The notes beneath the pieces were generated by a model. That model did not search any database and had not been told where the DNA came from. It was given only the letters and a program-made list of their open reading frames with translations. This document shows positions 10,768 to 24,006 of a stretch of DNA of 64,000 nucleotides, one piece after another (position 1 is the first letter of the stretch; each line of letters starts with the position of its first letter). The stretch comes from Panax quinquefolius (taxonomy: Eukaryota > Streptophyta > Magnoliopsida > Apiales > Araliaceae). The stretch spans positions 6,674,437 to 6,738,436 of the forward strand of contig CM035160.1 of the NCBI GenBank assembly GCA_020205615.1, written 5' to 3'. The position numbers and the translations under genes are program-made.

Positions 10768-13511
10768 TGTAAGACCGAAATTTTTTAAATAAAAAGGAAT
10801 TTCCTTTATTTATTATTTTGAAATAGTAAGGGTGGATTTGATTAATGTGGTTAGTTATGGGTAAAATCTTGTGAATATTTGAAAATAAGCAGTGGTTATA
10901 AAATATTCATTGTTGTCGGGGAATATTAGTTTGGTGCGTGGAATATTAAATGCTGCTGTCGGGGAATATTATTAAATGCGACGGTAGCGACCAATGTATG
11001 GAGCCCATAGTGAGCGATTGGATGAGGAAAAGCGACAAAGTTTGGGTGGTTATAAATAACAGGCGTGGTTATTCACAGTTAAAATGTTTGGAATACGGTG
11101 GTTAAAATACGATGTCTGCGTGGTTGCCTGATGCACTTACGGTATTGCCTGATATTATTGAATTATTGACTAAATGCGTAAGATGGCCTTTACTGATAAT
11201 TTTCCACGGTGAATTCTTGTTCGATATTTTATTTTATTGATTGATAATTCTTTGCGTTGATACTTTATATTATTGTTGTTCGATAATTGTCCTTTGCCTG
11301 TATTTCCATTATCGGATCAATAATTCATATTATTTGAATAATATTATTAGATAACATTATTGGCGATGTCTAGAAAGTTACATCACAGGAGAGGTTTGGT
11401 CACTAATTGCGGCGCCATGATGAGAGAGATCCTTGTTGAAGCCCCTGCTCACAGGAGCGACTTTGGTTGTCATAAATGTGATTACGTAATATTATTGTGA
11501 ATGATTAATTATTGATTCATATGATAAGAAATATTTATTTTATATGAATATAAATGATGGATTTATTTATGTGGTTATTAATGAAGGAATTAATCTTTGA
11601 GATGTTTTATTTGTATTTTGTCGGATTGGAGGTATTAAAAATCAAATCGGTATTTTTACGATGTATTGCGTGAGTTATAATTTTAATCCGATAGTTGGAT
11701 TGTGGTAATTTTTGGGTATATTATACATACATAAGTTGAGTATATATCCACAAATTTTGAGCGAATTAAAATGCACGAATGATTTGTTGTGAATTTTAAG
11801 AGGTGTCGGATTAGGAAATTAGGGTTATAATTGATTTTGGTGGAAAATTCTAGAATTGAGTGGGCCCCACTTGTGGTTGGTGAAGAAATGTGCTGAATTT
11901 TATTTCAAATGTGGTGGGTGGGAATAGTAGCGAGTAAAGCCATCGAGGTTGCGAGTTATATCTACTTGGTAGGTTAACATTTTCTATAAATAGAGGCTAA
12001 GTTAGAATTGAAAATCACACGAAACAAAGTTTTCTCTCTTCTCTCTATATATTATTGGCGTATTTTGTGAGTATTTAGATACTTTGAGAGTTCTTTATTG
12101 ATCTGAAGTTTCATTCGACATCCTTGAGCCTTTCCTTAGAAATCTTGTTTCTTTGAAGTAAGGGATATTATTTTTTAAGTAATGATATTATTTCTTGATA
12201 TCATTATCTTTGAAATGTTGATCTGAAGTTTTTATCAAATTTGGAACTTTTTCATGTATGGAGTTCTTATTCATGAGTTCTTATTCATGAGTTCTTATTC
12301 ATGAGTTCTTATTCACGAGTTCTTATTCACGAAGTCTTATTAAATAAGCGTGAAAATATTTTTTTGTGGAATTTCATCTTTTGGTGTGGAGTTTCTTATT
12401 CACGTGTCGACACTATTCACGTATCTGGCCTTATTCATTCTTATTCAAAAATAAAATTTCTTCTTTTAGGTCAAAATATCTATTACGGATCTTAGTTTTG
12501 ATTGTATCCATGTTTTGATCATTCTTGAATTTTACACCACTATGATTATTTTTTGAGGTATTGTTGGACATGGATAAAACAAAATCACGAATCCTTAATC
12601 CTTAATCCTTGTCATTTTGTTTCCTTTGGATTCGTTCTTTAAAAATATTTTTCATCATCCTCGGTCTTAAATGATGATATTATTGAATATCTTTGGCACC
12701 CGTAGTGCAAAGATGAATGATTTACGAAGAATATCTTTGGCCTTTAGTGCAAATGAGCAGTGTTGAGATGAACATGACCAGATTGATGAATATCTTTGGC
12801 CTTTAGTGCAAAGATGAGCAGTGTTTGAGATGAACATGATGGATTGATGAATATCTTTGGCCTTTAGTGCAAAGATGAGCAGTGTTGAGATGAACATGAC
12901 CGATTGATGAATATCTTTGGCTTTGTAGTGCAAAGATGAATATTTGATTTGAGATGAATATTGATTGATGTTACGAGGATAAAATATTGATGATGAATTT
13001 TGTTAAATTCATAGATTATAGTAGATTTCATTCTCTACGTAACTCTTACATGAATTATTATTTCCTATTAGCGAATATTGATCTGAAACTTGTTTATACA
13101 TTGTGATTCATCAGTTTTTCCTGTTGGAGATAACGATAATTTGTTGTATATTATCTTAGTCGTAACATTCTTCTTGGGCTAGTTAATTTCACCCTTTTCC
13201 TTGTTGTTCCATTTTCTTCTCGGGGGAGGCGAGAATGTAGCGAAAGACTCTTGAGTCGGGTATAGAATGAAGGTTAGAGAGAGTTGTTTAGTAGTCCTCA
13301 CCATTATTGTAAAATAATGTATCGATAAATGTGATGAGGATTTATTTGAGTATAAATATTGTCTACAGAAGATAATATCGTATTTAAACTCACGATTTAT
13401 GTGTTGTATTTTTGCGACAAATGTATTAATAAAGTTGTAGTTATTTACATACCATGTTTTTAGCGACTTCATAATGGGTTGGATGGAATGGACCTATTTG
13501 GGGGGTCGTCA
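10768..13511 (+). mobile_element. Solo LTR-A nested in the E1 3' LTR
   Basis: A complete LTR (TGTAAGACC to GGGTCGTCA, about 2.74 kb) without internal region sits in the outer LTR after GGGCCCCACTTGT. The left target site is CTTGT (10763-10767). The right side reads CGCTTAT before the outer LTR resumes, an imperfect match. It contains about 60-bp tandem units of GAATATCTTTGGCCTTTAGTG type at 12680-12960. The paralogous insertion at 19693-22450 has the clean CTTGT on both sides. Confidence 0.75.
12680..12960 (+). repeat. LTR-internal ~60-bp tandem repeat
   Basis: Four to five units each contain GAATATCTTTGGC, AGTGCAAAGATGA and GTTGAGATGAACATGA. Equivalent arrays occur in every LTR-A copy (1360-1560, 14325-14525, 21610-21870, 23270-23465, inverted at 7370-7560 and 16965-17160). 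Copy number varies slightly. Confidence 0.8.
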
Positions 13512-15066
13512 CGCTTATGGTTGGTGAAGAAATGTCTGAATTTATTTCAAATGTAATGGAAGTGGCAATAGTAGCGAGTAAAAACCATCGGTGCAGTGTC
13601 GAAATGCCTTGGCGGGCTAACATTTTCTATAAATAGAGGGCTAAGTTAGAATTGAAAATCACACCGAAACAAAGTTTTCTCTCTTTTCTCTCTATATTAT
13701 TGGCGTATTTTGTGTAGTATTTAGATACTTTGAGAGTTCTTTGTTAGATCTGAAGTTTCATTCGAAGATCACTTAGAGCCTTTCCTTCTGAAGTCTTGAT
13801 TCTTTGAGGTAAGGGATATTATTTTTTTCGTAATGATATTATTTCTTGATATCATTATCTTTGAAATATTGGTTGGAACTTTTATCAAATTTGGAACTTT
13901 TTCATGTATGGAGTTCTTATTCATGGAGTTCTTATTCACGGAGTTACTATTCATGAGGTTCTTATTAATGAATTCTTATTCCAAGTACTATTTATGAGCG
14001 TGAAAATGTTTTTATGGAATTTCTATCTTTTGGTGTCAGATTCTTATTCACGTGTCACGCCTTATTCGCATTATCTGACGGCACTATTCACCCAAAAATA
14101 AAATTTCTTCTTTTTGTCAAAACATCTATGCGGATCTAGCTACGATTGTATCCATGTTTTGATCATTCTTGAATTTTACACCCTTATGATTATTTTGAGG
14201 TATTTTTGAACATGGATAAAACAAAGTACGAATCATTAATCCTTAATCCTTGTCATTTGTTTCACTTGGATTCGTTTCTTTAAAAATATTTTCATCATCC
14301 TCAGAGTCTTAAATGATGATATTATTGAATATCTTTGGCACATGTGCGAGATGAATGATTCTGAAGAATATCTTTGGCACATAGTGCAAAGATGAGCAGT
14401 GTTGAGATGAACATAGCCAGAAGGCGATTAATATCTTTGGCACACATGTAGTCAAAGATGAGCAGTGTTTAAATGAACATGACCAGTGATGAATATCTTT
14501 GCTTGTATGGTGCAAAGATGAATATTTGATTCAGGATGTTTATGGATTGATGTTACGGGGATAAAAGATAGGCGATGAACTTTTAAATTCATATATAGAA
14601 GATAGTAGTTTGCATTCTCTACTTAACTCTTCTAATGAATTATTACTTCAATTGCGAATATTGATTTAAAATTTGTTGTCTATTGTATTCTATTAAATTT
14701 TCCTGTTGAAGACTAACGATAATTTGTTGTATATTATCTTAGTCATAATATTCTTCTTGAAGCTAGTTGAGCTCACCCTTTTCCTTTTGTTCCATTATTC
14801 TCGGGGAGGCGAGAATATAAGCGAGTCACAGTCGGGGTATGGAATGAAGGTTTTAGAAAAGGATTGTTTAGTAGTCCTCACCATTTTTGTAAAATAATGT
14901 ATCAATAAATGTGATGAAGATTTATTTGAGTATAGATATTATGCAAGAAGATAATATTTGTATTTAAAACTCACAGTTTCTTGTTGTAGTAATAAAGTTG
15001 TAGTTGTTTACATGCATTGTATTGACGACTTCGGAATGGGTGATGTATACCTATTTTGAGGCGTCA

Positions 15067-15707
15067 TTGAGTGAAGTAGTGAGAATACTCTTCTTCTTTC
15101 ATAATTTTCTCTCTATAGCTTTCTCTCTATAATTTCTCTCTACAGAGTTTCAATGAATTCGTAAGAAAATAATGAAGGAATGAGCTTATTTATAGGAAAA
15201 TGGAATGCATAGTAATCTTAATCCATGAGCGGTCCGATTGATTTACTTTTAATCGAGCGGTCGTATTTAAAGAAAATCTTTTAAATAAAATATAATATAT
15301 TCTATTTATATAAAAACATTTTACTTATCTGAAACCTTATGCGATACTATATGCAAACCTTTATCTGAAAACACTATACGACACTATGCATAATAAAATA
15401 TAATATATTACATTTATAGAATAACTTTAATAAAAGTATTCTATTTTATATAAAAAGATGTTTACATTTTATTACGTTAATAATACGAATAAAACAAAAG
15501 CGTCATTATCATTATAATAATTCATATTATTAATCGTGATAATGGAATCAAAAAGTGGTGACTTCTCACATAAGCATCGATAATCGATACTGGTAATTCT
15601 TATCTGACCACGTATTCTTGTACTTTTTCTTACAGAGTAGTTCAACGTTAACCACGGTAAAACTTCCTGTAGTTATTTGATAAAAAATATTTTTATGTCG
15701 TTTTCTC
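15067..15707 (-). mobile_element. LTR-B fragment (minus), cut by assembly gap
   Basis: From GAATACTCTTCTTC to the Ns, this matches 24007-24643 and the minus-strand LTR at 59575-60230. It is the promoter-proximal half of an LTR-B lying outside E1. It contains the reverse TATA-type TTATTTATAGGAAAA stretch (about 15185). The gap prevents seeing its end. Confidence 0.7.
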
Positions 15708-15807
15708 NNNNNNNNNNNNNNNNNNNNNNNNNNNNNNNNNNNNNNNNNNNNNNNNNNNNNNNNNNNNNNNNNNNNNNNNNNNNNNNNNNNNNNNNNNNNN
15801 NNNNNNN
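15708..15807. other. Assembly gap (100 N)
   Basis: Exactly one hundred Ns, the conventional size for a scaffold join of unknown length. Sequence after it resumes at the equivalent of position 6192, so it repeats rather than continues the preceding sequence. Confidence 0.95.
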
Positions 15808-16290
15808 ACGCTTCACGTATTCCCACCAAGAATCAGCCTCGCCACTTTAACATAAGCAGGCGAATGGAACTTTCGTTCTTCCTCCGCATCCCAAGACATC
15901 AATATCTCGCAATTTGTTTCACCCATGTTTCCGCCTATAATCGGATCCGCTTTCCCTTAAATTCGTGGTCCCAACTCATCAACCGTCAATGCCGTGACCA
16001 CCCGTGAATTGCTATCATCTCCTCCTCAGATTTTGAACACGAGTCTCCTCGTCTCCGATTTTAATGAATCGCAAAAAGCTTCTAAACATCCCCTCGCTCA
16101 TCATCCGCCAGCTGGTATTGCTTCACGAGGAACATTGCCACTGTCAGACGCTCTCCTCGCTGTAAAGACAGACATCTCCACTGGCCTCATTTACTCCAAT
16201 CATAATATTCTCAAATACATTCTCAAATATCGGCCATAAAATAAGGGTTAATTATGAAATCAATATATCACATAATATCCCTATATATAT
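15808..16290 (-). pseudogene. gag N-terminal fragment of E2-like copy
   Basis: Minus-strand gag equivalent to 6192-6640, including CCACCCGTGAATTGCTATCA and TCGCAAAAAGCTTCTAAACA. It starts abruptly after the Ns and is not translatable over any distance. It leads into a PBS (16394-16404) and LTR just as in the first copy. Confidence 0.65.
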
Positions 16291-16408
16291 CGATTAACTA
16301 ACAAATAAGCTTAGTAGACACACTAAAGAAAGGATTTACTCTGCCTCCCTCCTAGTTCTATTCCCCATCTCCGCCAGTAGATCATATCCCTAAGCTCGAT
16401 ACCAACCA

Positions 16409-18430
16409 TGACGCCCCAAAATAGTATACACAACACCCATTCTGAGTCGCCAAATACATGGTACAAGAAACAAACTACAACTTCAATAATACAAATGTCG
16501 CGGTGAAATACGCATAATATATACCGAGTTTAAATATAATATTGTCTTCTAGACAATATCCACACGCAAATAAATCCCCATCATAATTATCGATACATTA
16601 TTTTACAAAATGGTGAGACTACTAAACAACTCTCTCTGTAACCTTCATTCCATACCCCGACTAAGATTTCGCCACATTCTCGCCTCCCGAGAAGAAAATG
16701 GAACAACAAGAAAAGGTTGAGCTCAACTAGCCCAAGAAAGAATATTACGACTAAGATAATATACAACAAATTATCGCGTAGTCTCCAACAGGAAAATCGA
16801 TGTAATACAATGACAACAAGTTTCGCATCAATATTCGCAATGAAATAATAATTCATGTAAGAGTTACGTAGAAATGAAATCTACTATAATCTATGAATTT
16901 AATACCATCATCAATATTTTATCCTCAGAATATCAATCAATATTCATCTCAAATCAAATATTCATCTTCAGACTATCATAGCCAAAAGATATTCATCAAT
17001 CGATCATGTTCATCTCAACACTGCTCATCTTCAGCACTAAAGGCCAAAGATATTCATCACTTCATTATGTTCATTTAAACACCTGCTCATCTTTGCATCA
17101 TACAGCCAAAGATATTCTTCAGAATCATTCATCTTGCACTATAAAGCCAAAGATATTCAATAAGATCATCATTTAAGACCGAGGATGATGAAAAATATTT
17201 TTAAAGAACGAATCCAAAGGAAACAAAATGACAAGGATTAAGGATTAATGATTCGTATTTGTTTTATCCATGTCCAACAATACCTCAAAAATAATCATAG
17301 TGGTGTAAAATTCAAGAATGATCAAAACACGGATACAATCAAAGCTAGATCCGTATTGAGATATTTTGGACTAAAAAGAAGAAATTTTATTTTTCTATGA
17401 ATAAGGCCAGATACGTGAATAAAGGTCAGATATCGTGAATAAAGGTCGATACGTGAATAAGAATCTCACACCAAAAGATAGAAATTCCACAAAAAACATT
17501 TTCACGCTTCACTTAATAAGACTCGTGAATAAGAATCGTGAATAATAACTCATTTAATAAGAATCGTGAATAAGAACTCATGAATAAGAACCCCACATGA
17601 AAAAGTTCCAAATTTGATAAAAACTTCAGATCAATATTTCAAAGATAATGATATCAAGAAATAATATCATTACTTAAAAAATAATATCCCTTACCCTCGA
17701 AAGACAAGATTTCTAAATAAACACCTGATATAAGGTCAAGGAACTTGACCGCTTAACAATACTCAAAGTATAATCAAAATACTCACAAAATACACTGATA
17801 ATATAGAGAGAGAAAGAGAGAAAACTTGTTTCGTGTGATTTTCAATTCAACTCAAATTTCTCTATTTATAGAAAATGTTAAATTACCGGCATCAGACTCG
17901 ACCACCCCATGGCTTTTACCTGCTACTATTGCCACCCACCACATTTGAAATAAAATTCAGCACATTTCCATTTCATCATTCATTGCAACCCACTTATAAT
18001 TTACAGCCCATTCTGACACCAAAATCACAGATATCCATTCTAATTTAATCTGACCAAAATCAATTTTAATCATTGTAACAATCCACATAATCAATCAATT
18101 CAATTAACATCATTAACTCCAAACTTTCAAATATCATTTCACAACTGATTTCATCATCAATATTATCACTGCATCACCACATCGTTTTTCATCATTTATA
18201 TTTAACCGCTATTTTAACGCAATTATCATTCAATAATTCATTAATTCACGGTAATAAATCACAAAACATCTCACATAAGAATCTCATCGACAACAATGAA
18301 TATTTTATAACCAACGCTTATTTTGAAATATTTGCATTTTACCCATATTAACCACATTAATCAAATCCACCTTATTATTTCAAAATAAATAAAGGAAATT
18401 CCTTTTATTTAAAAAAATTTAAGTCTTACA
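16409..18430 (-). mobile_element. LTR-A (minus), second copy, internally rearranged
   Basis: The left terminus TGACGCCCCAAAATAG is adjacent to the PBS-like GCTCGATACCA. The right terminus is AAGTCTTACA. It is about 0.65 kb shorter than its counterpart at 6793-9473, because about 970 bp of the latter corresponds to about 310 bp here (17970-18290) that does not align well. Confidence 0.7.
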
Positions 18431-18550
18431 AATCATGCTATAGAGAAATGACTTGGGAATTGAAACGAAATGAAAGCGAGGTATCCTCACCTTTCAAACA
18501 CTGTGTATCGTCGCCAATTTCGAGGACGAAATTTCATGGAGGAGGAGAGT
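18431..18550 (+). mobile_element. Second copy of internal 3' end and polypurine tract
   Basis: It matches 9474-9603, including TTTCGAGGACGAAATTTCAT and a purine tract GGAGGAGGAGAG before the LTR start. Confidence 0.7.
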
Positions 18551-21500
18551 CAGAAGACCCTCAAAATTTTTTAAATAAAAGGAATTTCCTTTATTTATTA
18601 TTTTGAAATAAGAAGGGTTGATTTGATTAATGTGATAGTTAAGGGTTAAATACGCAAATATTTCAAAATAAGCAAGTGGGTTATGAAATATTCATTCACG
18701 CTTGGGAATATTCGTTTGGTCGTGGAATATTCGTCGCTTGGGAATATTCGTTTCGTCGTGGAATATTCGTATCGCTTGTGAATATTCGTATTTGCCCAGC
18801 AATAAGCAATGCCATGGGGCCCTATAACTGGAAAAGCGATTGGATGAGGAAAACGACAAAGTTTGGGTGGTTATAAATAACTACGTAGTTGTTACCAAAT
18901 TAAGACTGCTGGAATACCCGGTGGTTAAAATACAAGAATACGCTGGTTGCATGAAGAAGATTACACCAGATTGCATAAGATTGTTGAATTATTGATCCTT
19001 ACGTAGAATATAACTACTCAATAATTTTCACAAAGAGTTACTGCTCAATATTTTATTTTATCGATTCAATAATTGTCATATTGATATTTTATATTATTAT
19101 TGTTTCAATAATTGTCACCGCACAAGATTTCCCATTATCGATCAATAATTCATATTATTTGAATAATATTATTAGATAACATTATTGGCAATGTCTAGAA
19201 AGTTCTGCCTAAGGAGAGGTTTGGTCACCTAATCATGCCGCCAAGAAGGATAGATCCTTATTGAAAGCCCCTTTTCCTCGGAACTACCGTCATTATAATT
19301 GTGATTCGTAATATTATTTGTGAATAATTAATTATTGATTCATATGATAAAGAAATATTTATTTTATGTGGATATAAATGATGGATTTATTTATGTGGTT
19401 ATAAATGAAGAAATTATTGTTGAGGTGTTTTATCAAGATTTTATCGATTAGAGGTATTAAAAATTAAATCGTGGATTTTGAGATATATTAAGGGGTTATA
19501 ATTTTAATCCGACCGCTGATTGTGGTAATTTTTGGGTATGTTATACATACATAAGTTGAGTATATGTCCACAAATTTTGAACCGTTAAAAATGCACTAAT
19601 GATTTGTTATGAATTTTAAGAGGTGTCTGATTCTTAAATTAGGTTATAATTGATTTTGGTGGAAAATTTATAATTGAGTGGGCCCCACTTGTTGTAAGAC
19701 CTCCTAATTTTTTTAAATAAAAGGAATTTCCTTTATTTATTATTTTGAAATAGTAAGGGTGGATTTGATTAATGTGGTTAGTTATGGGTAAAATGCTAAA
19801 AATATTTCAAAATAAGCAAGTGGTTATAAAATATTCATTGTTGTTTGGGAATATTCGTTTGGTCGTGGAATATTCAGATCGCTTTCGGGAATATTCGTAT
19901 TTACGCGCAGCACCATGTGTGGGCCCCATAACTGAAAGCGATTGGATGAGGAAAACGACAAAGTTTGGGTGGTTATAAATAACTAGTAGTTGTTACCGAT
20001 TAAGATCATTGAATACCCTATGGTTAAAATACAAAGAATACGCTGTGGTCGCACAAAAGAAGCATTACCAGATTGCATGCATAAGATTGTTGAATTATTG
20101 ACTCGTGACGTAAGATGGCACTACTCAATAATTTTCACAGTGAGTTACTCGCTCAATATTTTATTTTATTGATTCAATAATTGCTTGCGTTGATACTTTA
20201 TATTATCATTGTTCAATAATTGTCACCGCACAATATTTCCCATTATCGATCAATAATTCATATTATTTGAATAATATTATTAGATAACATTATTGGCAAT
20301 GTCTAGAAAGTTCTGGCTCAAGGAGAGGTTTGGTCACCTAATCATAAGCCACAAGAAGGAGAGATCCTTATCGGAAAGCCCCTTTTCCCGGGAATGTTCT
20401 GGTCATATATAAATGTGATTCTCGAATATTATTTGTGAATAATTAATTATTGATTCATATGATAAGGAAATATTTATTTTATATGAATATAAATGATGGA
20501 TTTATTTATGTGGTTATTAATGAAAGGAATTAATGCTTTGAGATGTTTTATTTGTATTTTGTTTGATTGGAGGTATTAAAAATCAAATCAAGATTTTTAC
20601 GATGTATTATGTGAGTTATAATTTTTAATCCGACCGTTGGATTGTGGTAATTTTTGGGTATGTTATACATACATAAGTTGAGTATATGTCCACAAATTTT
20701 GAACCGTTAAAAATGCACGAATGATTTGTTGTGAATTTTAAGAGGTGTCGGATTCTAAATTAGGGTTATAATTGATTTTGGTGGAAAATTCTAGAATTGA
20801 GTGGGCCCCACTTGTGGTTGGTGAAGAAATGTGCTGAATTTTATTTCAAATGTGGTGGTGGGAATAGTAGCGTGTAAAGCCATCAAAGTTGCGGTGTTAT
20901 GTCTACTTTGCCAAGTTAACATTTTCCTATAAATAGAGGCTGGTTAGAATTGAAAATCACACCGTAAACAAAGTTTTCTCTTTCTCTCTATATTATTGAG
21001 CGTATTTTGTGAGTATTTAGATACTTTGAGAGTTGGGTGCTCAAGATAAGTTTCATTCAAAGATCACTTCCCGACCTTTCCTTCCGGCAATCGCTTTTTT
21101 CAAGTAAGGGATATTATTTTTTCAGAATGATATTATTTCTTCAATATCATTATACTTTGAAATGTCGATCCAAGTTTTATCAAATTTGGAACTTTTTCAT
21201 GCTCAAGTTACTATTCATGAGTTACTATTCATGAGTTACTATTCATGAGTTACTATTCACGAGTTTACTATTCACGAGTACTATTCATGGCGTGAAAATA
21301 TTTTTTGTGGAATTTCATCTTTTGGTGTCTGAGTTACTTATTCACGATACGACACTATTCACGATACTGACTATTCAATTTAAAATAAAATTTCTTCTTT
21401 TCGTCCAAAATATCTATTCGGATACTAGTTTTGATCAGATCCATGTTTTTGATCATTCTCAATTTTACACCACTACGATTATTTTTGAGGTATTGTTGAT

Positions 21501-24006
21501 ATGGATAAAACAAAGTACTTAATCCTTAATCCTTAATCCTTGTCATTTTGTTTCAATCGATTCGTTCTTTAAAAATATTTTCATCATCCTCACCTTAAAT
21601 GATGATATTATTGAATATCTTTGGCCCAGAGTGCAAAGATGAATGATTTCAAGAATATCTTCGGCCTTTAGTGCAAAGATGAACATGTGTGTCGAGATGA
21701 ATACGACTCGATCGATGAATATCTTTGGCCTTTAGTGCAAAGATGAACAGTGTCGAGATGAATACATGATGAATTGATGAATATCTTTGGCCTTTAGTGC
21801 AAAGATGAAACAGTGTTGAGATGATTTAATACGACATCGATTGATGAATATCTTCGGCCCAGTAGTAAAAGATGAATATTTGATTTGAGATGAATATCGA
21901 TTGATGTTACAGGATAAAATATTGATGATGGACCGTTAAATTCATAGATTATAGTAGATTTCATTCTCTACGAACTCTTCTATGAATTATTATTTCACGC
22001 TGCGAATATTGATCTCAAACTTGTCAGCCTATTGTATTCTATCGATTTTTCCCTCATTGGAGACTAACGATAATTTGTTGTATATTATCTTAGTCATAAC
22101 ATTCTTTATCGGGCTAGTTGAGCTCACCTTTTTCCTTGTTGTTCCATTTTTCTTCTCGTGAGGCGAGAATGTAGCGAGTACTAGTTTGTCAGTATAGAAT
22201 GAAGGTTCTGTAGAGAGTTGTTTAGTAGTCCTCACCATTATTGTAAAATAATGTATCAATAAATGTGATGAGGATTTATTTGAGTATAAATATTGTTTGT
22301 AAGATAATATCTCGTATTTAAACTCACAGTTTATGTGTTGTCGTATTTTGCACGACAAATGTATTAATAAAGTTGTAGTTATTTCGCATCATGTTTTTGG
22401 CGACTTACATAATGGGTCGGATGGAATGGACCTATTTTGGGGTCGCCACACTCTTGTGGTTCAGGTGAAGAAATGTGCTTGAATTTTATTTCAAATGTGG
22501 TGGGTGGCAATAGTAGCGGTAAAAGCCATCGTGTAGCAGTCAAGTCCGCTTGGTGCTGGCTAACATTTTCCTATAAATAGAGGGCTTAAGTTAGAATTGA
22601 AAATCACACCGTAAACAAAGTTTTCTCTTCTCTCTATATATTATCGAGCGATTTTGTGAGTATTTAGATACTTTGAGAGTTCATTGCTCAAAGATAAGTT
22701 TCATTCAAAGATCACTTCCACCTTTCCTTCCGAGTAATCATCGATTCTTTGAGGTAAGGGATATTATTTTTTTCGTAATGATATTATTTCTTCAATATCA
22801 TTATCTTTGAAATATCGTTGGAACTTTTATCAAATTTGGAACTTTTTCATGTCGGGGTTACTATTCATGAGTTACTATTCACGAGTTACTATTCATGAGT
22901 TACTATTCATGAATTACTATTCACAAGTACTATTTATGAAGCGTGAAAATGTTTTTATGGAATTTCTATCTTTTGGTGTCTGAGTTACTTATTCACGATA
23001 CTAAGACTATTCACGATATCTGACACTATTCACCGAAAAATAAAATTTCTTCTTTTTGTCCAAAACATCTATTCGGATACTAGCTCCGATCAGATCCATG
23101 TTTTGATCATTCTTGAATTTTACACCACTACGATTATTTTGAGGTATTTTTGAACATGGATAAAACAAAGTACTAATCCTTAATCCTTAATCCTTGTCAT
23201 TTTGTTTCAATGGATTCGCTTTTTAAAATATTTTTCATCATCCTCGCCTTAAATGATGATATTATTGAATATCTTTTGGCCTCAGAAATAAAGATGAATG
23301 ATTTCAAGAATATCTTTGGCTCAGAAGTGCAAAGATGAAGCAGTGTTGAGATGAACACGACCGATCGATTAATATCTTTGGCCCAGAAGTGCAAAGATGA
23401 ACAGTGTTTAAATGAATATGACTAATCGATGAATATCTTTGGCTCAGTAGTGCAAAGATGAATATTTGATTCCGTATGTTTATGGATTGATGTTACAGGA
23501 TAAAAGATAGGCGATGAACTTTTAAATTCATATATAGAAGATAGTAGTTTGCATTCTCTACTTAACTCTTCTAATGAATTATTACTTCCATCATGAATAT
23601 TGATTTAAAATTTGTTGTCTATCAGATTCTATTAAATTTTTCCCTCGTTGAAGACTAACGATAATTTGTTGTATATTATCTTAGTCATAATATTCTTTAT
23701 TGAGCTAGTTGAGCTCACCCTTTTTCCTTTTGTTCCATTCTTCTCGTGGAGGCGAGAATATAAATGAAAATGCAGCCTGGGGTATGGAATGAAGGTTTTA
23801 GAAAGGATTGTTTAGTAGTCCTCACCATTTTTGTAAAATAATGTATCAATAAATGTGATGAAGATTTATTTGAGTATAGATATTGTCTGAAGATAATATT
23901 TGTATTTAAACTCACGCTTTCATTGTTGTAGTAATAAAGTTGTAGTTGTTTCGCATCATGTATTGTATAACCGAATGGGTGATGTATACCTATTTTGGGG
24001 GCGCCA
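18551..24006 (+). mobile_element. LTR-A (plus), second copy with nested LTR
   Basis: The start is written CAGAAGACC where other copies have TGTAAGACC. The outer LTR runs to 19692, is interrupted by a nested LTR (19693-22450), resumes at about 22458 and ends GGGGGCGCCA at 24006. Architecture and insertion point are identical to 9604-15066. Confidence 0.75.
19693..22450 (+). mobile_element. Solo LTR-A nested in LTR-A, second copy, TSD CTTGT
   Basis: TGTAAGACC to GGGTCGCCACA, about 2.76 kb, with no internal region. The target-site duplication CTTGT is at 19688-19692 and 22453-22457, with two extra bases after the right end. It is the same insertion as 10768-13511. Confidence 0.75.

Larger units (their letters stand above)
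9604..15066 (+). mobile_element. LTR-A, 3' LTR of E1, split by a nested LTR
   Basis: The LTR starts TGTAAGACC after the polypurine tract, runs to about 10767, is interrupted by another whole LTR (10768-13511), and resumes at about 13514 with TGGTTGGTGAAGAAATG. It ends ATTTTGAGGCGTCA at 15066. The flank at 15067 is LTR-B sequence, so E1 sits inside an LTR-B. Confidence 0.8.
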
